From assembly GCA_913051655.1 (NCBI GenBank), contig CAJXHI010000017.1, positions 1 through 60,675 of the forward strand: DNA of 60,675 nt. Direction: 5' to 3'. Source of the stretch: an uncultured Alphaproteobacteria bacterium. GTDB taxonomy: Bacteria > Pseudomonadota > Alphaproteobacteria > Rhodobacterales > Rhodobacteraceae. Both the position numbers and the translations under genes were made by a program. Positions 8,650-18,665 of this stretch are shown here, one piece after another (within the stretch, counting starts at the first letter, position 1; every line of letters starts with the position of its first letter). The notes under the pieces were generated by a model. The model ran no database searches. It worked only from the letters and a program-made list of their open reading frames with translations, and was not told where the DNA came from.

Positions 8650-9294
8650 TTGGATTTGTTTAACGTGCCCGAAATAAGATTAAAAAAGACGGAGATCCGG
8701 GCAGAAAACGAAAGCCGTATCCTCAAATCAGCTGAACGAATCTTTGCTCGCCATGGGTTTCGCGGGTCGTCGATGCGGATGATTGCGGACGATGCTTCGA
8801 TCCCCAAAGCAAATATTCATTACTATTTTTCCTCAAAAGAAAAACTTTATCGTCGTGTCGTGGAACGGATTTTTACGGTCTGGCTAGAGGCTGCGGCGAG
8901 TTTTGAAACCTCAAACGATCCGCATGCGGCGCTCCACAGTTACATCAGCGAAAAAATGGAAATCAGCCGATTGTATCCCGATGGGTCAAAAGTTTGGGCA
9001 AACGAAGTCATCCACGGCGCGCCTATAATACATGATTTTTTGACCTCGGCCTTGGAGGATTGGACAAACAGTCGGATTGTTGCAATGCGACGCTGGATCG
9101 AAGAAGGAAAAATCCGCGATGTAGAACCACGTTGGATTCTCTACATGATCTGGGCTACGACGCAACATTACGCGGATTTTGCGCATCAGATAGAAACGTT
9201 GAATGATGATAAAGCGCTGTCAATCAATCAGTGGCAGCAGGCTAGAGATACGGTTTTTGATATCATCTGGGCAGGGCTTGAGCCGAAGGATTAG
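8650..9294 (+). CDS. TetR-family regulator, RutR-like
   Basis: DNA-binding repressor of about 214 residues. The N-terminal TetR helix-turn-helix reads ILKSAERIFARHGFRGSS through IPKANIHYYFSSKEKLYRRVV (about residues 24-75). The C-terminal half carries WANEVIHGAP and TTQHYADFAHQI, features of the RutR/YcdC C-terminal domain, which senses uracil in E. coli. Divergent position from the pyrimidine operon and the RutR operator between them support a local regulator. The start is uncertain: TTG at 8650, TTG at 8656 and GTG at 8665 are all possible and none has a strong ribosome binding site. Confidence 0.88.
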   Translation: MDLFNVPEIRLKKTEIRAENESRILKSAERIFARHGFRGSSMRMIADDASIPKANIHYYFSSKEKLYRRVVERIFTVWLEAAASFETSNDPHAALHSYISEKMEISRLYPDGSKVWANEVIHGAPIIHDFLTSALEDWTNSRIVAMRRWIEEGKIRDVEPRWILYMIWATTQHYADFAHQIETLNDDKALSINQWQQARDTVFDIIWAGLEPKD

Positions 9295-9333
9295 AGGATA
9301 GCGTCGATAGCACGAAAAAAACTGCAATCCCGT

Positions 9334-9840
9334 ATCCAGAAATAGAACCGGGTAACAATCCTTCAGGCCGCTTTGAATGTGTTTCAACCCAGGGTTTCGA
9401 GGATCGACGCAGATCAGAGTGCAAGCGATGCCTTATTGTCAAAGCCCAACATCCTTTATTATTTTGGTGGAAAAGCCGCGATAAATTTTACCTTGTTAAG
9501 CCAGGTCTTGATGCCTGGCATAATCTTTTGCGAGGCTTAGATGCGGCGGATGAAACGCGAGATGAATTGATTTGGAATATTTGACGCAAATTTCTTGGCA
9601 GAGACGTTCTGCTGGACAGACTTGAGCACGCATCCCGCCAAGGATGTTTTCAAAGAGCCTAGTGTGCGTTACCGTCTCCGGTATTCCTGTGGCGATCTGA
9701 CGGATGACCAGAGGAATATATATCTCGGTGGGACAAGACATAATGCACGGTGCACCATGGTGAAAATAATACAGATATAACGCAAAAAACGCTTAGTGCT
9801 CATCAAGTGGCGGATGTAGATCAGAAAATTTGTCAGTATA
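9334..9840 (+). pseudogene. Decayed TetR/RutR-like regulator gene
   Basis: Translation in shifting frames recovers a TetR protein: from 9334 the frame reads IQK, stop, NRVTILQAALNVFQ, then SKPNILYYFGGKAAI (the end of the TetR DNA-binding domain, about 9430-9485). A one-base shift near 9510 continues as LDAWHNLLRGLDAADETRDE, a typical start of the ligand domain, followed by another stop. Near 9810, VADVDQKI may be a relic of the HYADF segment. No open frame of useful length spans it. The 3' boundary is approximate. Confidence 0.6.
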
Positions 9841-10026
9841 ATCTTGGCTGATGAGGTGCGATGCATGCACGCCTTGGCCAACGTTTGCTCGTGACACATC
9901 AGCCTACTAACAACTGTTGAATGGCAGGGTACGAAAAACGTGGAAATTATTTGGTCAATTGGGAAAATTTACTCCATTGGCTTAGTTTGTCTTTTACGTC
10001 ATCTTCTGGCTCAAAGGATAAATAAA

Positions 10027-10944
10027 ATGCCCCACGCCAAAGACACCATGATATCTCACGCCTCAATGATCGGCTTTGCGCTGTTGATCTCCGGCTCCTT
10101 TCCGATTGGCACTGTGATCTCAAACCGTATTGATCCTGTCTCACTCACGTTTATGCGATTTTTATTGGCAGCCTCTATTTTGGGAATATCCTTGGTCGCA
10201 GTTGGAAAAATGCAGCGTCAGCATTTCAAAAAGCCGTGGCGGTTTATCTTGTTGGGCGCCTGTTTTTCATTTTATTTTGTTTTTATGTTTGAAGCGCTTA
10301 AAACGGCGCCCCCCGTTGTTGCCGCAAGTATTTTCACGCTTTTGCCGTTTTTGGCGATCCTATTGGATTTTATAATCTTTCGAAAACGTGCGGGCATCCG
10401 GTTGGTGTTTTACTTGGTGCTTGGGGCTTTGGGGACATCTATTGTGATATTTAAAGGAGCATTTGCGAATCTTGTCATTCTTAATTTGGATTATGGAGAA
10501 ATATTATTTTTTGCAGGCACGATGATCCACGCAGCGTATGCTGTTCTTGTCCCTAAAATGCGCGATGGAGAGCCAGCTGAGGTTGTGACCTTTGCCGTTA
10601 TGGCTGGTGCGACGGTGGTACTATGCATGCTGTTTCCTTACCGCATCCTTGCGACGGATTGGATGAATTTGGACACAGACATTTATGCTTCACTCTTATA
10701 TTTATCCGTCTTCGCGAGCATTTTTTCGCTGATACTTCTGACGAAAGCTTCCGAACACCTCACAAGCGGCCATTTCACAGCCTATACCTTCAGTACGCCA
10801 TTTTGGGTTGCCATTTTGGATTATACTTTTTTGGGACATCCCATGGAGGCCTATGTTTTTTGGGGTGGCGCCTTGATTTTTGTGAGTTTAGTCTTGCTAT
10901 TTTTGCATTCAGCGGGATCGTCACGGCCATCACGATCATTTTGA
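10027..10944 (+). CDS. DMT-family transporter with EamA domains
   Basis: Integral membrane protein of about 305 residues with roughly ten hydrophobic helices in two EamA repeats, the drug/metabolite transporter layout. The first repeat has PIGTVISNRIDPVSLTFMRF, a common EamA signature. The ATG at 10027 with AAAGGAT upstream is preferred; a longer frame would add an unlikely hydrophilic stretch. It is probably an exporter or importer of a small metabolite, but nothing nearby fixes the substrate. It stands alone after a decayed regulator gene. Confidence 0.85.
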   Translation: MPHAKDTMISHASMIGFALLISGSFPIGTVISNRIDPVSLTFMRFLLAASILGISLVAVGKMQRQHFKKPWRFILLGACFSFYFVFMFEALKTAPPVVAASIFTLLPFLAILLDFIIFRKRAGIRLVFYLVLGALGTSIVIFKGAFANLVILNLDYGEILFFAGTMIHAAYAVLVPKMRDGEPAEVVTFAVMAGATVVLCMLFPYRILATDWMNLDTDIYASLLYLSVFASIFSLILLTKASEHLTSGHFTAYTFSTPFWVAILDYTFLGHPMEAYVFWGGALIFVSLVLLFLHSAGSSRPSRSF

Positions 10945-11092
10945 CTTTTCTGTCGTTCCGCTTAAAAAAAGGCTTTAGATAGGATATGGTGATACCAGCC
11001 CCTTTGACACTTGCACAAAAAGATAAAGTAAAGTTCAAGAAAAATCACATTCTATACTTGCAATTTTGGCACGTTCGGCGTTCCTTTTTGGC

Positions 11093-11713
11093 ATGAAAAA
11101 GCCTGATTATTCAGAAGAGACACGGCTTAGGCGGCGCAGGTTTCGTGCGGTTTGTGGGGTTGATGAAGTCGGCCGAGGTCCTTTAGCAGGTCCCGTAACG
11201 GCTGCGGCTGTTATCCTTAACCCAAACCATATTCCAGAGGGGTTGAACGACTCAAAGCGACTGTCGGAAAAACAACGCGAACGTCTGTATTCTCTGATTA
11301 TAAACAGTAGTGTGGTTAGCGTTACTCATGTGTCGGTGGAAGATATTGATCGCCTCAATATCCTTCAGGCCAGTCTATTGGCGATGCTGCGGGCCGTTGA
11401 GTTATTGGAGAGAACACCTGATTATGCACTGATCGACGGAAATAAAATTCCTCAAGATTTGTTCTGTCCTGCCACAGCGTTGGTCAAGGGAGACAGTAAA
11501 TCTGTCTCAATCGCGGCCGCGTCGATTGTTGCAAAAATATCACGAGATCGACTTATGAAGGCGCTTGGGCGTGAAAATCCGGGCTATGGATGGGAAAAAA
11601 ATGTGGGATATCCGACAAAAGAGCATTTTTTAGCTCTCCGAGATCTGGGGGTGACCCCACACCATAGGCGTTCGTTTAAGCCAGTACACAACATCTTGTA
11701 CCCTAAAGCATAA
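11093..11713 (+). CDS. rnhB: Ribonuclease HII
   Basis: Cytosolic RNase HII of about 206 residues that cuts RNA in RNA-DNA hybrids and at misincorporated ribonucleotides. The catalytic aspartate and glutamate are in GVDEVGRGPLAGP (about residues 24-36), the next aspartate is in YALIDGNKIP, and the SIAAASIVAKISRDR block is the family hallmark. An upstream TTG (11066) is in frame, but ATG 11093 gives the usual N-terminus; neither has a strong ribosome binding site. It lies directly upstream of ccrM, a pairing common in Rhodobacterales. Confidence 0.95.
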   Translation: MKKPDYSEETRLRRRRFRAVCGVDEVGRGPLAGPVTAAAVILNPNHIPEGLNDSKRLSEKQRERLYSLIINSSVVSVTHVSVEDIDRLNILQASLLAMLRAVELLERTPDYALIDGNKIPQDLFCPATALVKGDSKSVSIAAASIVAKISRDRLMKALGRENPGYGWEKNVGYPTKEHFLALRDLGVTPHHRRSFKPVHNILYPKA

Positions 11714-11735
11714 GCATGAAAATTATTAACTCATT

Positions 11736-12941
<1,206 letters not shown>

Positions 12942-12973
12942 ACGAATCGTACGCATGGTTGCCTAAGATTGCC

Positions 12974-13021
12974 TGCGGTTTGAACCGCAAACTGCCCGCC
13001 AATTTTAGCGGGCCTTTTTTT
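12974..13021 (+). terminator. Intrinsic terminator downstream of ccrM
   Basis: GCCCGC (12994-12999) pairs with GCGGGC (13008-13013) around an 8-nt loop and is followed by a run of T beginning at 13015. A second small hairpin, GCGGTT/AACCGC, lies just upstream at about 12975-12988. The T run touches the stop end of the convergent AlkB-like gene. Confidence 0.85.
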
Positions 13022-14156
13022 ATCCATCTGTTGGTGGAGGTTGTGTGCCATGATTATAGGCGCTCCAATCCTGTATTTCCGGATAATACATTTCCCGCCA
13101 TTTGCGCACACGTGGGTTCATCCGACTTTTCCAGAAACTTGGAAACATGGCCGCAGCTGTCATAAGAGCGTATCCATAGGGCAGTTGTGGAGCTTCAGAA
13201 GCGGAATAAGTCTGCAGCAGCGGGTAAGGTCGGTTGGGTTTATAGTGATGGTCAGAATGTCTTTGTAGATTAATCAACAACCAGTTTGTCGCCTTATGGG
13301 AAGCATTCCATGAATGGTGCGGTTTGACGTGTTCGTATTTGCCTTCGCCGAGGTATTTACGGGTCAAACCGTAGTGTTCAACGTAATTTACTAACTCCAG
13401 ATGCCAGATTGCGATGAACGCCTGAAAAATAAAGAGGCCGACGCCACCCCAACCGCCAAGCACCATCGCTAAAAGAAGCATGATAATTTGTAAGCCCCAG
13501 TACATTAAAAATGGATTGCTTAGGTCATACCAAGGCAGACTTTTGCGTGCACATCTTTCTTTTTCTGCCAGAAAGGCGGACATTAAAGACTCTTTTAACA
13601 CTCGTAAGAAAAAGCTATGGAATCCTTCACCATACCGTGCCGTTACGGCGTCCATTCGTGTTCCAACATGTCGGTGATGAACCAAAAGATGTTCCGACCT
13701 GAAATGTGAATATAGCACCATCGCCAAAAGCCAATCCCCCATCGCACGTTCACCCCTTGGGCTTCGATGCATCAACTCATGGGAATAATTGATCCCGATA
13801 GTGCCAGTCACGACCCCAACGCCAAAGAACAGACCGACTTTTTCCAAGACGGTCAAACCGGATTGTGCCGCGTACCATATGAGTGAAAAAAGCGTCACGA
13901 ATTGTAGCGGCGCCCAAAGCAGTGTAATCAAGCGATGCCAGTACAGGATTGATTTGTCTGTCTCTGGGTCTTCATTCACAGGGTTAAGGCCAAAGGCTGC
14001 GTCCAGAATAGAAAACAAAATCCACGTCGCAAAAACCACCAATAAAAAGGACCATCCGCCCCAGACGGCCGTGATCCAAAGAAGAGGTGGAAGCAACAGA
14101 GAACACCAAAAAGGCATTGCAAGTTTAAAGGCTGTGTCGATGCGAATTTCAGACAT
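13020..14156 (-). CDS. AlkB-type membrane alkane 1-monooxygenase / fatty acid desaturase family protein
   Basis: Integral-membrane di-iron oxygenase of about 378 residues. The histidine clusters are complete: HELMH near residue 125, HLLVHHRHV near 155 and LQRHSDHH near 300, plus NYVEHYGL, the extra motif that separates AlkB alkane hydroxylases from ordinary desaturases. It probably hydroxylates a terminal methyl group of a medium-chain alkane or related lipid at the inner membrane. No rubredoxin gene is adjacent, so the electron donor must be encoded elsewhere. Start ATG 14156 overlaps the mutY stop by 8 bp, suggesting coupling; a longer TTG start is possible. Substrate is inferred from family only. 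Confidence 0.88.
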   Translation of the reverse strand: MSEIRIDTAFKLAMPFWCSLLLPPLLWITAVWGGWSFLLVVFATWILFSILDAAFGLNPVNEDPETDKSILYWHRLITLLWAPLQFVTLFSLIWYAAQSGLTVLEKVGLFFGVGVVTGTIGINYSHELMHRSPRGERAMGDWLLAMVLYSHFRSEHLLVHHRHVGTRMDAVTARYGEGFHSFFLRVLKESLMSAFLAEKERCARKSLPWYDLSNPFLMYWGLQIIMLLLAMVLGGWGGVGLFIFQAFIAIWHLELVNYVEHYGLTRKYLGEGKYEHVKPHHSWNASHKATNWLLINLQRHSDHHYKPNRPYPLLQTYSASEAPQLPYGYALMTAAAMFPSFWKSRMNPRVRKWREMYYPEIQDWSAYNHGTQPPPTDG

Positions 14157-15270
14157 TTCTTTGACTGCTTCTTTTGCGATAAATTCCTTTTCCAAGTTTA
14201 TCCTTTGCTGTAACCAGATTGAACACTTTTCGCATCAAAGTGGGCAAAGAATTGGGCGCAAATTCGCTCTTTGACACGAACATGCCCACCCGCGGACTGA
14301 CGGCTTGTGTCACGTGCGCGCATCGGATCGCAAGGCGTAAGTGGAAATGTGTGAATGTATGACGCACCTCTTCCCCAAGCGCTTGCCATTCCGTCTGGAG
14401 CGGCGGTGAATCTTTGGCTATGTCCTCCCACGCGCTGCATGGAAAGCCGAGCATGCCACCCAACAGACCTTTTTCCGGGCGCCGCTCTAAAAGTACTGCG
14501 CCATCTTCACGTTCCACATAGTATACGATCCCGTATCGCGTCGGTTTTTGTTGCTTAGGGCGTTTTTTGGGAAGTGCGCTTGCCGTGCCATTGATGCGCC
14601 CAAGGCAGGATGCATTCCACGGGCAAATTCCACAGGCAGGATTTCTGGGAGTACAAAGCGTTGCACCCAAATCCATAACAGCTTGCGCATAATCGCCTGG
14701 CCGCTTTTGCGGGGTCAGGCGGGCTGCGAATTCTGTTAGTTTTGATTTTGCATGAGGTAGTGGTGTATTAACCTCAAAAAGACGCGACATCACCCGTTCA
14801 ACATTACCATCCACTACAGTTTCCGAACGATCAAAGGCAATAGCAGAAAGGGCCGCAGCTGTGTAAGGACCGATACCCGGCAGTTTTAGCAATTGTTCGT
14901 AATCATTGGGGAAAAGACCCTTATGATCCTTTGTCACGACCCGCGCGCATTTCAATAGGTTGCGTGCCCGTGCATAATAGCCCAAGCCTGCCCAAGCGCC
15001 CATAACGTCGCCATCCTCTGCATTAGCCAGATCCTTGACAGTGGGCCATCGCTTCACAAAATACTTGAAATAGGATTGGACAGTTGCCACCGTCGTTTGC
15101 TGTAGCATAATCTCTGACAGCCAGACTTTATAGGCGTCTGGCATCACCCCGTTACGCCGGGCTTCAGGGGGAACGCGCCACGGCATCACACGCGCATGAC
15201 GGTCATACCATTCCAGAAGCGCATCAGCGCGCGACGTTTCAAATACATTTGAATGCATTTTTGGTTTCAT
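14149..15270 (-). CDS. mutY: A/G-specific adenine DNA glycosylase MutY
   Basis: DNA repair glycosylase of 373 residues that removes adenine mispaired with 8-oxoguanine. The HhH-GPD core is visible (SEIMLQQTTVATV, LPGIGPYTAAALSAIAF, VVDGNVERV with the catalytic aspartate). The four-cysteine iron-sulfur loop C-X6-C-X2-C-X5-C is intact in CTPRNPACGICPWNASC. The C-terminal part has the Nudix-like 8-oxoG recognition domain (LLERRPEKGLLGGMLGFP). It starts divergently from the DciA-like gene, 57 bp apart. Confidence 0.96.
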   Translation of the reverse strand: MKPKMHSNVFETSRADALLEWYDRHARVMPWRVPPEARRNGVMPDAYKVWLSEIMLQQTTVATVQSYFKYFVKRWPTVKDLANAEDGDVMGAWAGLGYYARARNLLKCARVVTKDHKGLFPNDYEQLLKLPGIGPYTAAALSAIAFDRSETVVDGNVERVMSRLFEVNTPLPHAKSKLTEFAARLTPQKRPGDYAQAVMDLGATLCTPRNPACGICPWNASCLGRINGTASALPKKRPKQQKPTRYGIVYYVEREDGAVLLERRPEKGLLGGMLGFPCSAWEDIAKDSPPLQTEWQALGEEVRHTFTHFHLRLAIRCAHVTQAVSPRVGMFVSKSEFAPNSLPTLMRKVFNLVTAKDKLGKGIYRKRSSQRNV

Positions 15271-15327
15271 CAGCAGCTTTCACAGCGTATGCTGTATCAG
15301 CACTTTATCGATGGCGAAAGGAAATAC

Positions 15328-15858
15328 ATGTCGCAGCGGAGCAGTTCAACTAAAGGATTTAAGCAAGCGGCCTCGCTCATCACCAAGCGCGTCAAAGCCG
15401 CTAGCGAAACGCGCGGGTTTGCTCAAGCACGGCTGCTGACTCATTGGGAAGAAGTGGCGGGCAAGGAAACTGCCAAAATCGTGCAACCAGTTAAGGTGAG
15501 CTACAAGACCAAGGGACTAGGAGCAACGCTGACGTTGATTTGCAATGGAGCCAATGCGCCGTTTGTGGAGATGGAAAAAGAACAAATCCGCGTGCGTGTT
15601 AATTCTGTCTACGGCTATAATGCTATCACAGAGATTAAAATAACGCAGACCGCTGCTATGGATTTTTCACAGATTCAGGCTATTGTTGAGGGCGTTTCAA
15701 AATCACAAGATCCACCACCCGCGGCCGAGGCATCGGACGCTACTCGTGAGGCTGCCCAAGAATTGGTTGCTTCGGTTCATGATGCTGAGTTTTCCCACGC
15801 TCTTGAAGCTTTGGCAAAGAATGTTCTAAGTAAGCAAAACACCAAAACGATACTATGA
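15328..15858 (+). CDS. DUF721/DciA-family protein
   Basis: Protein of about 176 residues with the DUF721 core (LLTHWEEVAGKETAKIVQPVKV, then a TLTLICNGANAPFVEMEKEQI segment). DciA members of this family load the replicative helicase in bacteria lacking DnaC; whether this homologue does so is inference. The C-terminal third (PPPAAEASDAT) is low-complexity and Ala/Glu-rich. ATG 15328 follows AAAGGAAATAC; a longer frame would run into the divergent mutY gene. Followed 12 bp later by a DsbA-like gene. Confidence 0.85.
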   Translation: MSQRSSSTKGFKQAASLITKRVKAASETRGFAQARLLTHWEEVAGKETAKIVQPVKVSYKTKGLGATLTLICNGANAPFVEMEKEQIRVRVNSVYGYNAITEIKITQTAAMDFSQIQAIVEGVSKSQDPPPAAEASDATREAAQELVASVHDAEFSHALEALAKNVLSKQNTKTIL

Positions 15859-15870
15859 AAGGCTTATGGC

Positions 15871-16554
15871 ATGTTTAGTAAAACATTCTCTCTTGTTGCC
15901 GTTTTCGTCGTGGCATTGGCGGTCGGTTATCTTTTGATCAAACCTGAACCTTCGCAGGTCACGGATAATTTTGAGTTACCTTTTGCCGCAAATGCGCAAA
16001 GCAAAGACGGGGAAACTGCAGATGTAATGCTAATCAAAGAGATGGTGATAGGCGATCCAGATGCACCGCTCACGGTGATTGAATACGCGTCTTTTACATG
16101 TCCGCATTGTGCCAGTTTTCATGAAAACACTTACGGTGATCTGAAAAAAAATTACATTGAAACAGGGAAGATCAAATTCGTCTTCCGCGAAATCTATTTC
16201 GATAAATACGGGATCTGGGCCTCCATGATTGCCCGATGTGCAGGACCGGAAAAATTCTTTGGTCTGACGGACGTGTTGATGTCTTCTCAGCGCATATGGG
16301 CGCGTGCTGGGGATGATCTGGAAATTGTGAATGAATTGAGCAAAATCGCTCGCTTGGCTGGTATGGAAGAAGATCAGGTCCAAAGCTGTTTGCGAGATGG
16401 AGATAAAATCAAAGCACTGGTGGCCTGGTACAAAGAAAACGCTACAGCTGACGGCGTACGCTCTACCCCGAGTTTTATGATTGATGGGCAGTTATATTCA
16501 AATATGGACTATGATGAGTTTTCAAAGCTCTTAGACGACAAATTGGGATCATAA
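15871..16554 (+). CDS. DsbA-family periplasmic thioredoxin
   Basis: Disulfide oxidoreductase of 227 residues. An N-terminal hydrophobic anchor or signal (SKTFSLVAVFVVALAVGYLL) is followed by a thioredoxin fold with the CPHC active site in SFTCPHCASF (about residue 75), the DsbA dipeptide. The cis-proline loop is visible as GVRSTPSFMIDG near the C-terminus. It acts in the periplasm and probably introduces disulfides. The stop overlaps the CoA-transferase start by one base (TAATG). Confidence 0.92.
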   Translation: MFSKTFSLVAVFVVALAVGYLLIKPEPSQVTDNFELPFAANAQSKDGETADVMLIKEMVIGDPDAPLTVIEYASFTCPHCASFHENTYGDLKKNYIETGKIKFVFREIYFDKYGIWASMIARCAGPEKFFGLTDVLMSSQRIWARAGDDLEIVNELSKIARLAGMEEDQVQSCLRDGDKIKALVAWYKENATADGVRSTPSFMIDGQLYSNMDYDEFSKLLDDKLGS

Positions 16555-17666
16555 TGGCAACCCCTCTTGAAGGACTGAAGGTGATTGAATTGGCCCGCAT
16601 TCTTGCAGGGCCATGGGCAGGGCAAACCTTAAGCGATCTCGGCGCAGAGGTGATCAAGGTTGAGGCACCTCAGGGGGATGACACGCGTCAATGGGGACCT
16701 CCCTTTGTAGAACGTGAAAACGATAAAACCGCGTCTTATTTTCATTCCTGTAATCGGGGGAAATCCAGCGTCATTATTGATTTCCGAACGGATGAAGGAC
16801 AAGCCAAATTACGTGAACTTATCTGCGACGCGGATATCCTGATCGAAAACTTCAAAGTTGGTGGGCTCGAAAAATACGGGCTTGATTATGGCAGCATTGC
16901 CAAAGTGAACTCGAGGTTGATCTATTGTTCAATCACGGGGTTTGGGCAAACGGGGCCTTATGCTCATCGCGCGGGGTATGATTACATCATTCAAGGAATG
17001 TCTGGATTTATGTCCATAACCGGCGAACCTGACGGCGCGCCTCAACGTGCCGGCGTGGCGATTACAGATATCTTTACAGGTGTCTATGCGACGAGCGCAA
17101 TTCTTGCCGCGCTTCATATGCGGCAAAGCACCGGCAAAGGGCAGCATATTGACATGTCGCTATTGGATAGCGCGGTATGTGTTATGGCAAACCAAGCATT
17201 AAATTACTTAACGACTGGAAACCCGCCACAAAGGACAGGGAATTATCATCCCAATTTGACCCCTTATCAGGTTTTTGAATGCAGTGATGGGCATATCATT
17301 ATCGCAACGGGCAATGACGCTCAATATCAACGCCTCTGCGATATTTTGGATCTTTCTGAAATGGCGCAAGCGCCCGAATATCTGAAAAATGCCAACCGAG
17401 TTGAAAATCGCGAAATAATGATTGCCAAACTTAGCGCAAAAACTGTTTTGATGAACAAACATGATTTGCTGTTGGCTTGTGAAGCGAAAGGAGTGCCAGC
17501 TGGTCCAATCAACTCAATGGATGATGTCTTTGCTGATCCGCAGGTCGTACACCGCCAGCTTCAGATCAATCTGGACGAAATTCCTAGCGTAAGGTCGCCT
17601 TTTAGGTTTTCAGATGCAGAGTTAAAGCTTGATCGGCCTTCGCCAAAACTTGGTGACAGTTTATGA
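16554..17666 (+). CDS. CaiB/BaiF family III CoA transferase
   Basis: CoA transferase of 370 residues. N-terminal LEGLKVIELARILAGPWAGQTLSDLGAEVIKVE is the classical family III opening, and the probable catalytic aspartate lies in GVAITDIFTGVYA (about residue 167). Typical donors and acceptors are succinyl-CoA and a dicarboxylate or carnitine-like acid, but the specificity cannot be read from sequence. It is coupled to the DsbA gene by a one-base overlap and runs 6 bp into the convergent lpxK gene, so no terminator fits between them. Confidence 0.9.
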   Translation: MATPLEGLKVIELARILAGPWAGQTLSDLGAEVIKVEAPQGDDTRQWGPPFVERENDKTASYFHSCNRGKSSVIIDFRTDEGQAKLRELICDADILIENFKVGGLEKYGLDYGSIAKVNSRLIYCSITGFGQTGPYAHRAGYDYIIQGMSGFMSITGEPDGAPQRAGVAITDIFTGVYATSAILAALHMRQSTGKGQHIDMSLLDSAVCVMANQALNYLTTGNPPQRTGNYHPNLTPYQVFECSDGHIIIATGNDAQYQRLCDILDLSEMAQAPEYLKNANRVENREIMIAKLSAKTVLMNKHDLLLACEAKGVPAGPINSMDDVFADPQVVHRQLQINLDEIPSVRSPFRFSDAELKLDRPSPKLGDSL

Positions 17667-18665
17667 TGCACCTGACGATAGCGCGTCTTGTAAAAATTTT
17701 CTAAGAAACATTCTATCATCGACTGCAAGACGAACGGGCAATGTCAACACTTCTGTCCGGAAACTTTGGGGCAGTCGAACGGCGTCTTTTTCGGTCGTGA
17801 CCAAGTGAGCGTTCGCATCGCTTGCCAAAGTTTTTAATCGATTGAGCAAGGCGGTCGAAAGCTCTGCATGATCGGTGAGTGCTTCTTGATGAACCAGTCT
17901 GGCGCCCAGATCGTAAAGCGTTTTAAAAAACTTTTCCGGATGTCCGATACCAGCGAAGGCTACATATTTTTCTTTAGACCAATCGTTGCCAGTGGCCAAT
18001 GGATTTAACGAGGCTGTGACATGGGGGCAGGGGATCAGGCCTTTCCAACGTGTAGCAAAACTATCTTGTGTCATTTTGGGACCTATAGACACGATTGCAT
18101 CCGCGCGTTGAAGTCCTTGAGTGACGGTTTCGCGCAATGGTCCCGCGGGAATGCATAAGCCATTTCCAAAACCTTTCTCTGCATCAACAACAACAAGCGA
18201 TTTTGTTTTTCTAACGCTTGAGTCCTGAAACCCATCGTCAAGCAGGATGAAATCTGGTTTCAAGGTTTGTGCCAATGCTATGCCATCCACACGGTCTGCG
18301 GCCACAATGGTCGAAGCAAAAGCAGATAAGAGAAGCGGTTCATCCCCAACCTCGTGTGCCTTGTGCCGGCTGGCGTCAACAAGAACAGGGCCTTTCATCG
18401 CACCGCCGTAACCGCGTGATACGATCACAGGACTAGTCCTCAAAGCACTGGCTTCTTCGGTAAGAGCGATGACTGTTGGGGTTTTGCCCGTACCGCCAGC
18501 GTTTAAATTTCCAACGCAAATCACTGGACAGTTTGCCTTAACCAGCGCGGGTTTTGCTACGCGGCGCACAGTGGCGTTTTGATACAGGAGCGATAGTGGG
18601 CGCAATATTATGCTTTGCCATGATGTAGCGCCGGGTGCAGTATACCAAAATTTTGGTGCTTTCAT
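17661..18665 (-). CDS. lpxK: Tetraacyldisaccharide 4'-kinase LpxK
   Basis: Inner-membrane kinase of 334 residues that phosphorylates the lipid A disaccharide precursor. The Walker A-like P-loop is NLNAGGTGKTP (about residues 53-63), followed by SRGYGG, the DEPLLL segment and the DDGFQD motif, all characteristic of LpxK. It overlaps the upstream Kdo transferase gene by 4 bp (ATGA), forming a two-gene lipid A/Kdo unit. Confidence 0.95.
   Translation of the reverse strand: MKAPKFWYTAPGATSWQSIILRPLSLLYQNATVRRVAKPALVKANCPVICVGNLNAGGTGKTPTVIALTEEASALRTSPVIVSRGYGGAMKGPVLVDASRHKAHEVGDEPLLLSAFASTIVAADRVDGIALAQTLKPDFILLDDGFQDSSVRKTKSLVVVDAEKGFGNGLCIPAGPLRETVTQGLQRADAIVSIGPKMTQDSFATRWKGLIPCPHVTASLNPLATGNDWSKEKYVAFAGIGHPEKFFKTLYDLGARLVHQEALTDHAELSTALLNRLKTLASDANAHLVTTEKDAVRLPQSFRTEVLTLPVRLAVDDRMFLRKFLQDALSSGAS

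Noticed and set aside
9496..9741. 81-codon minus-strand open frame
   Set aside because: It lies antisense to TetR-like fragments readable on the plus strand and has no family features or ribosome binding site.
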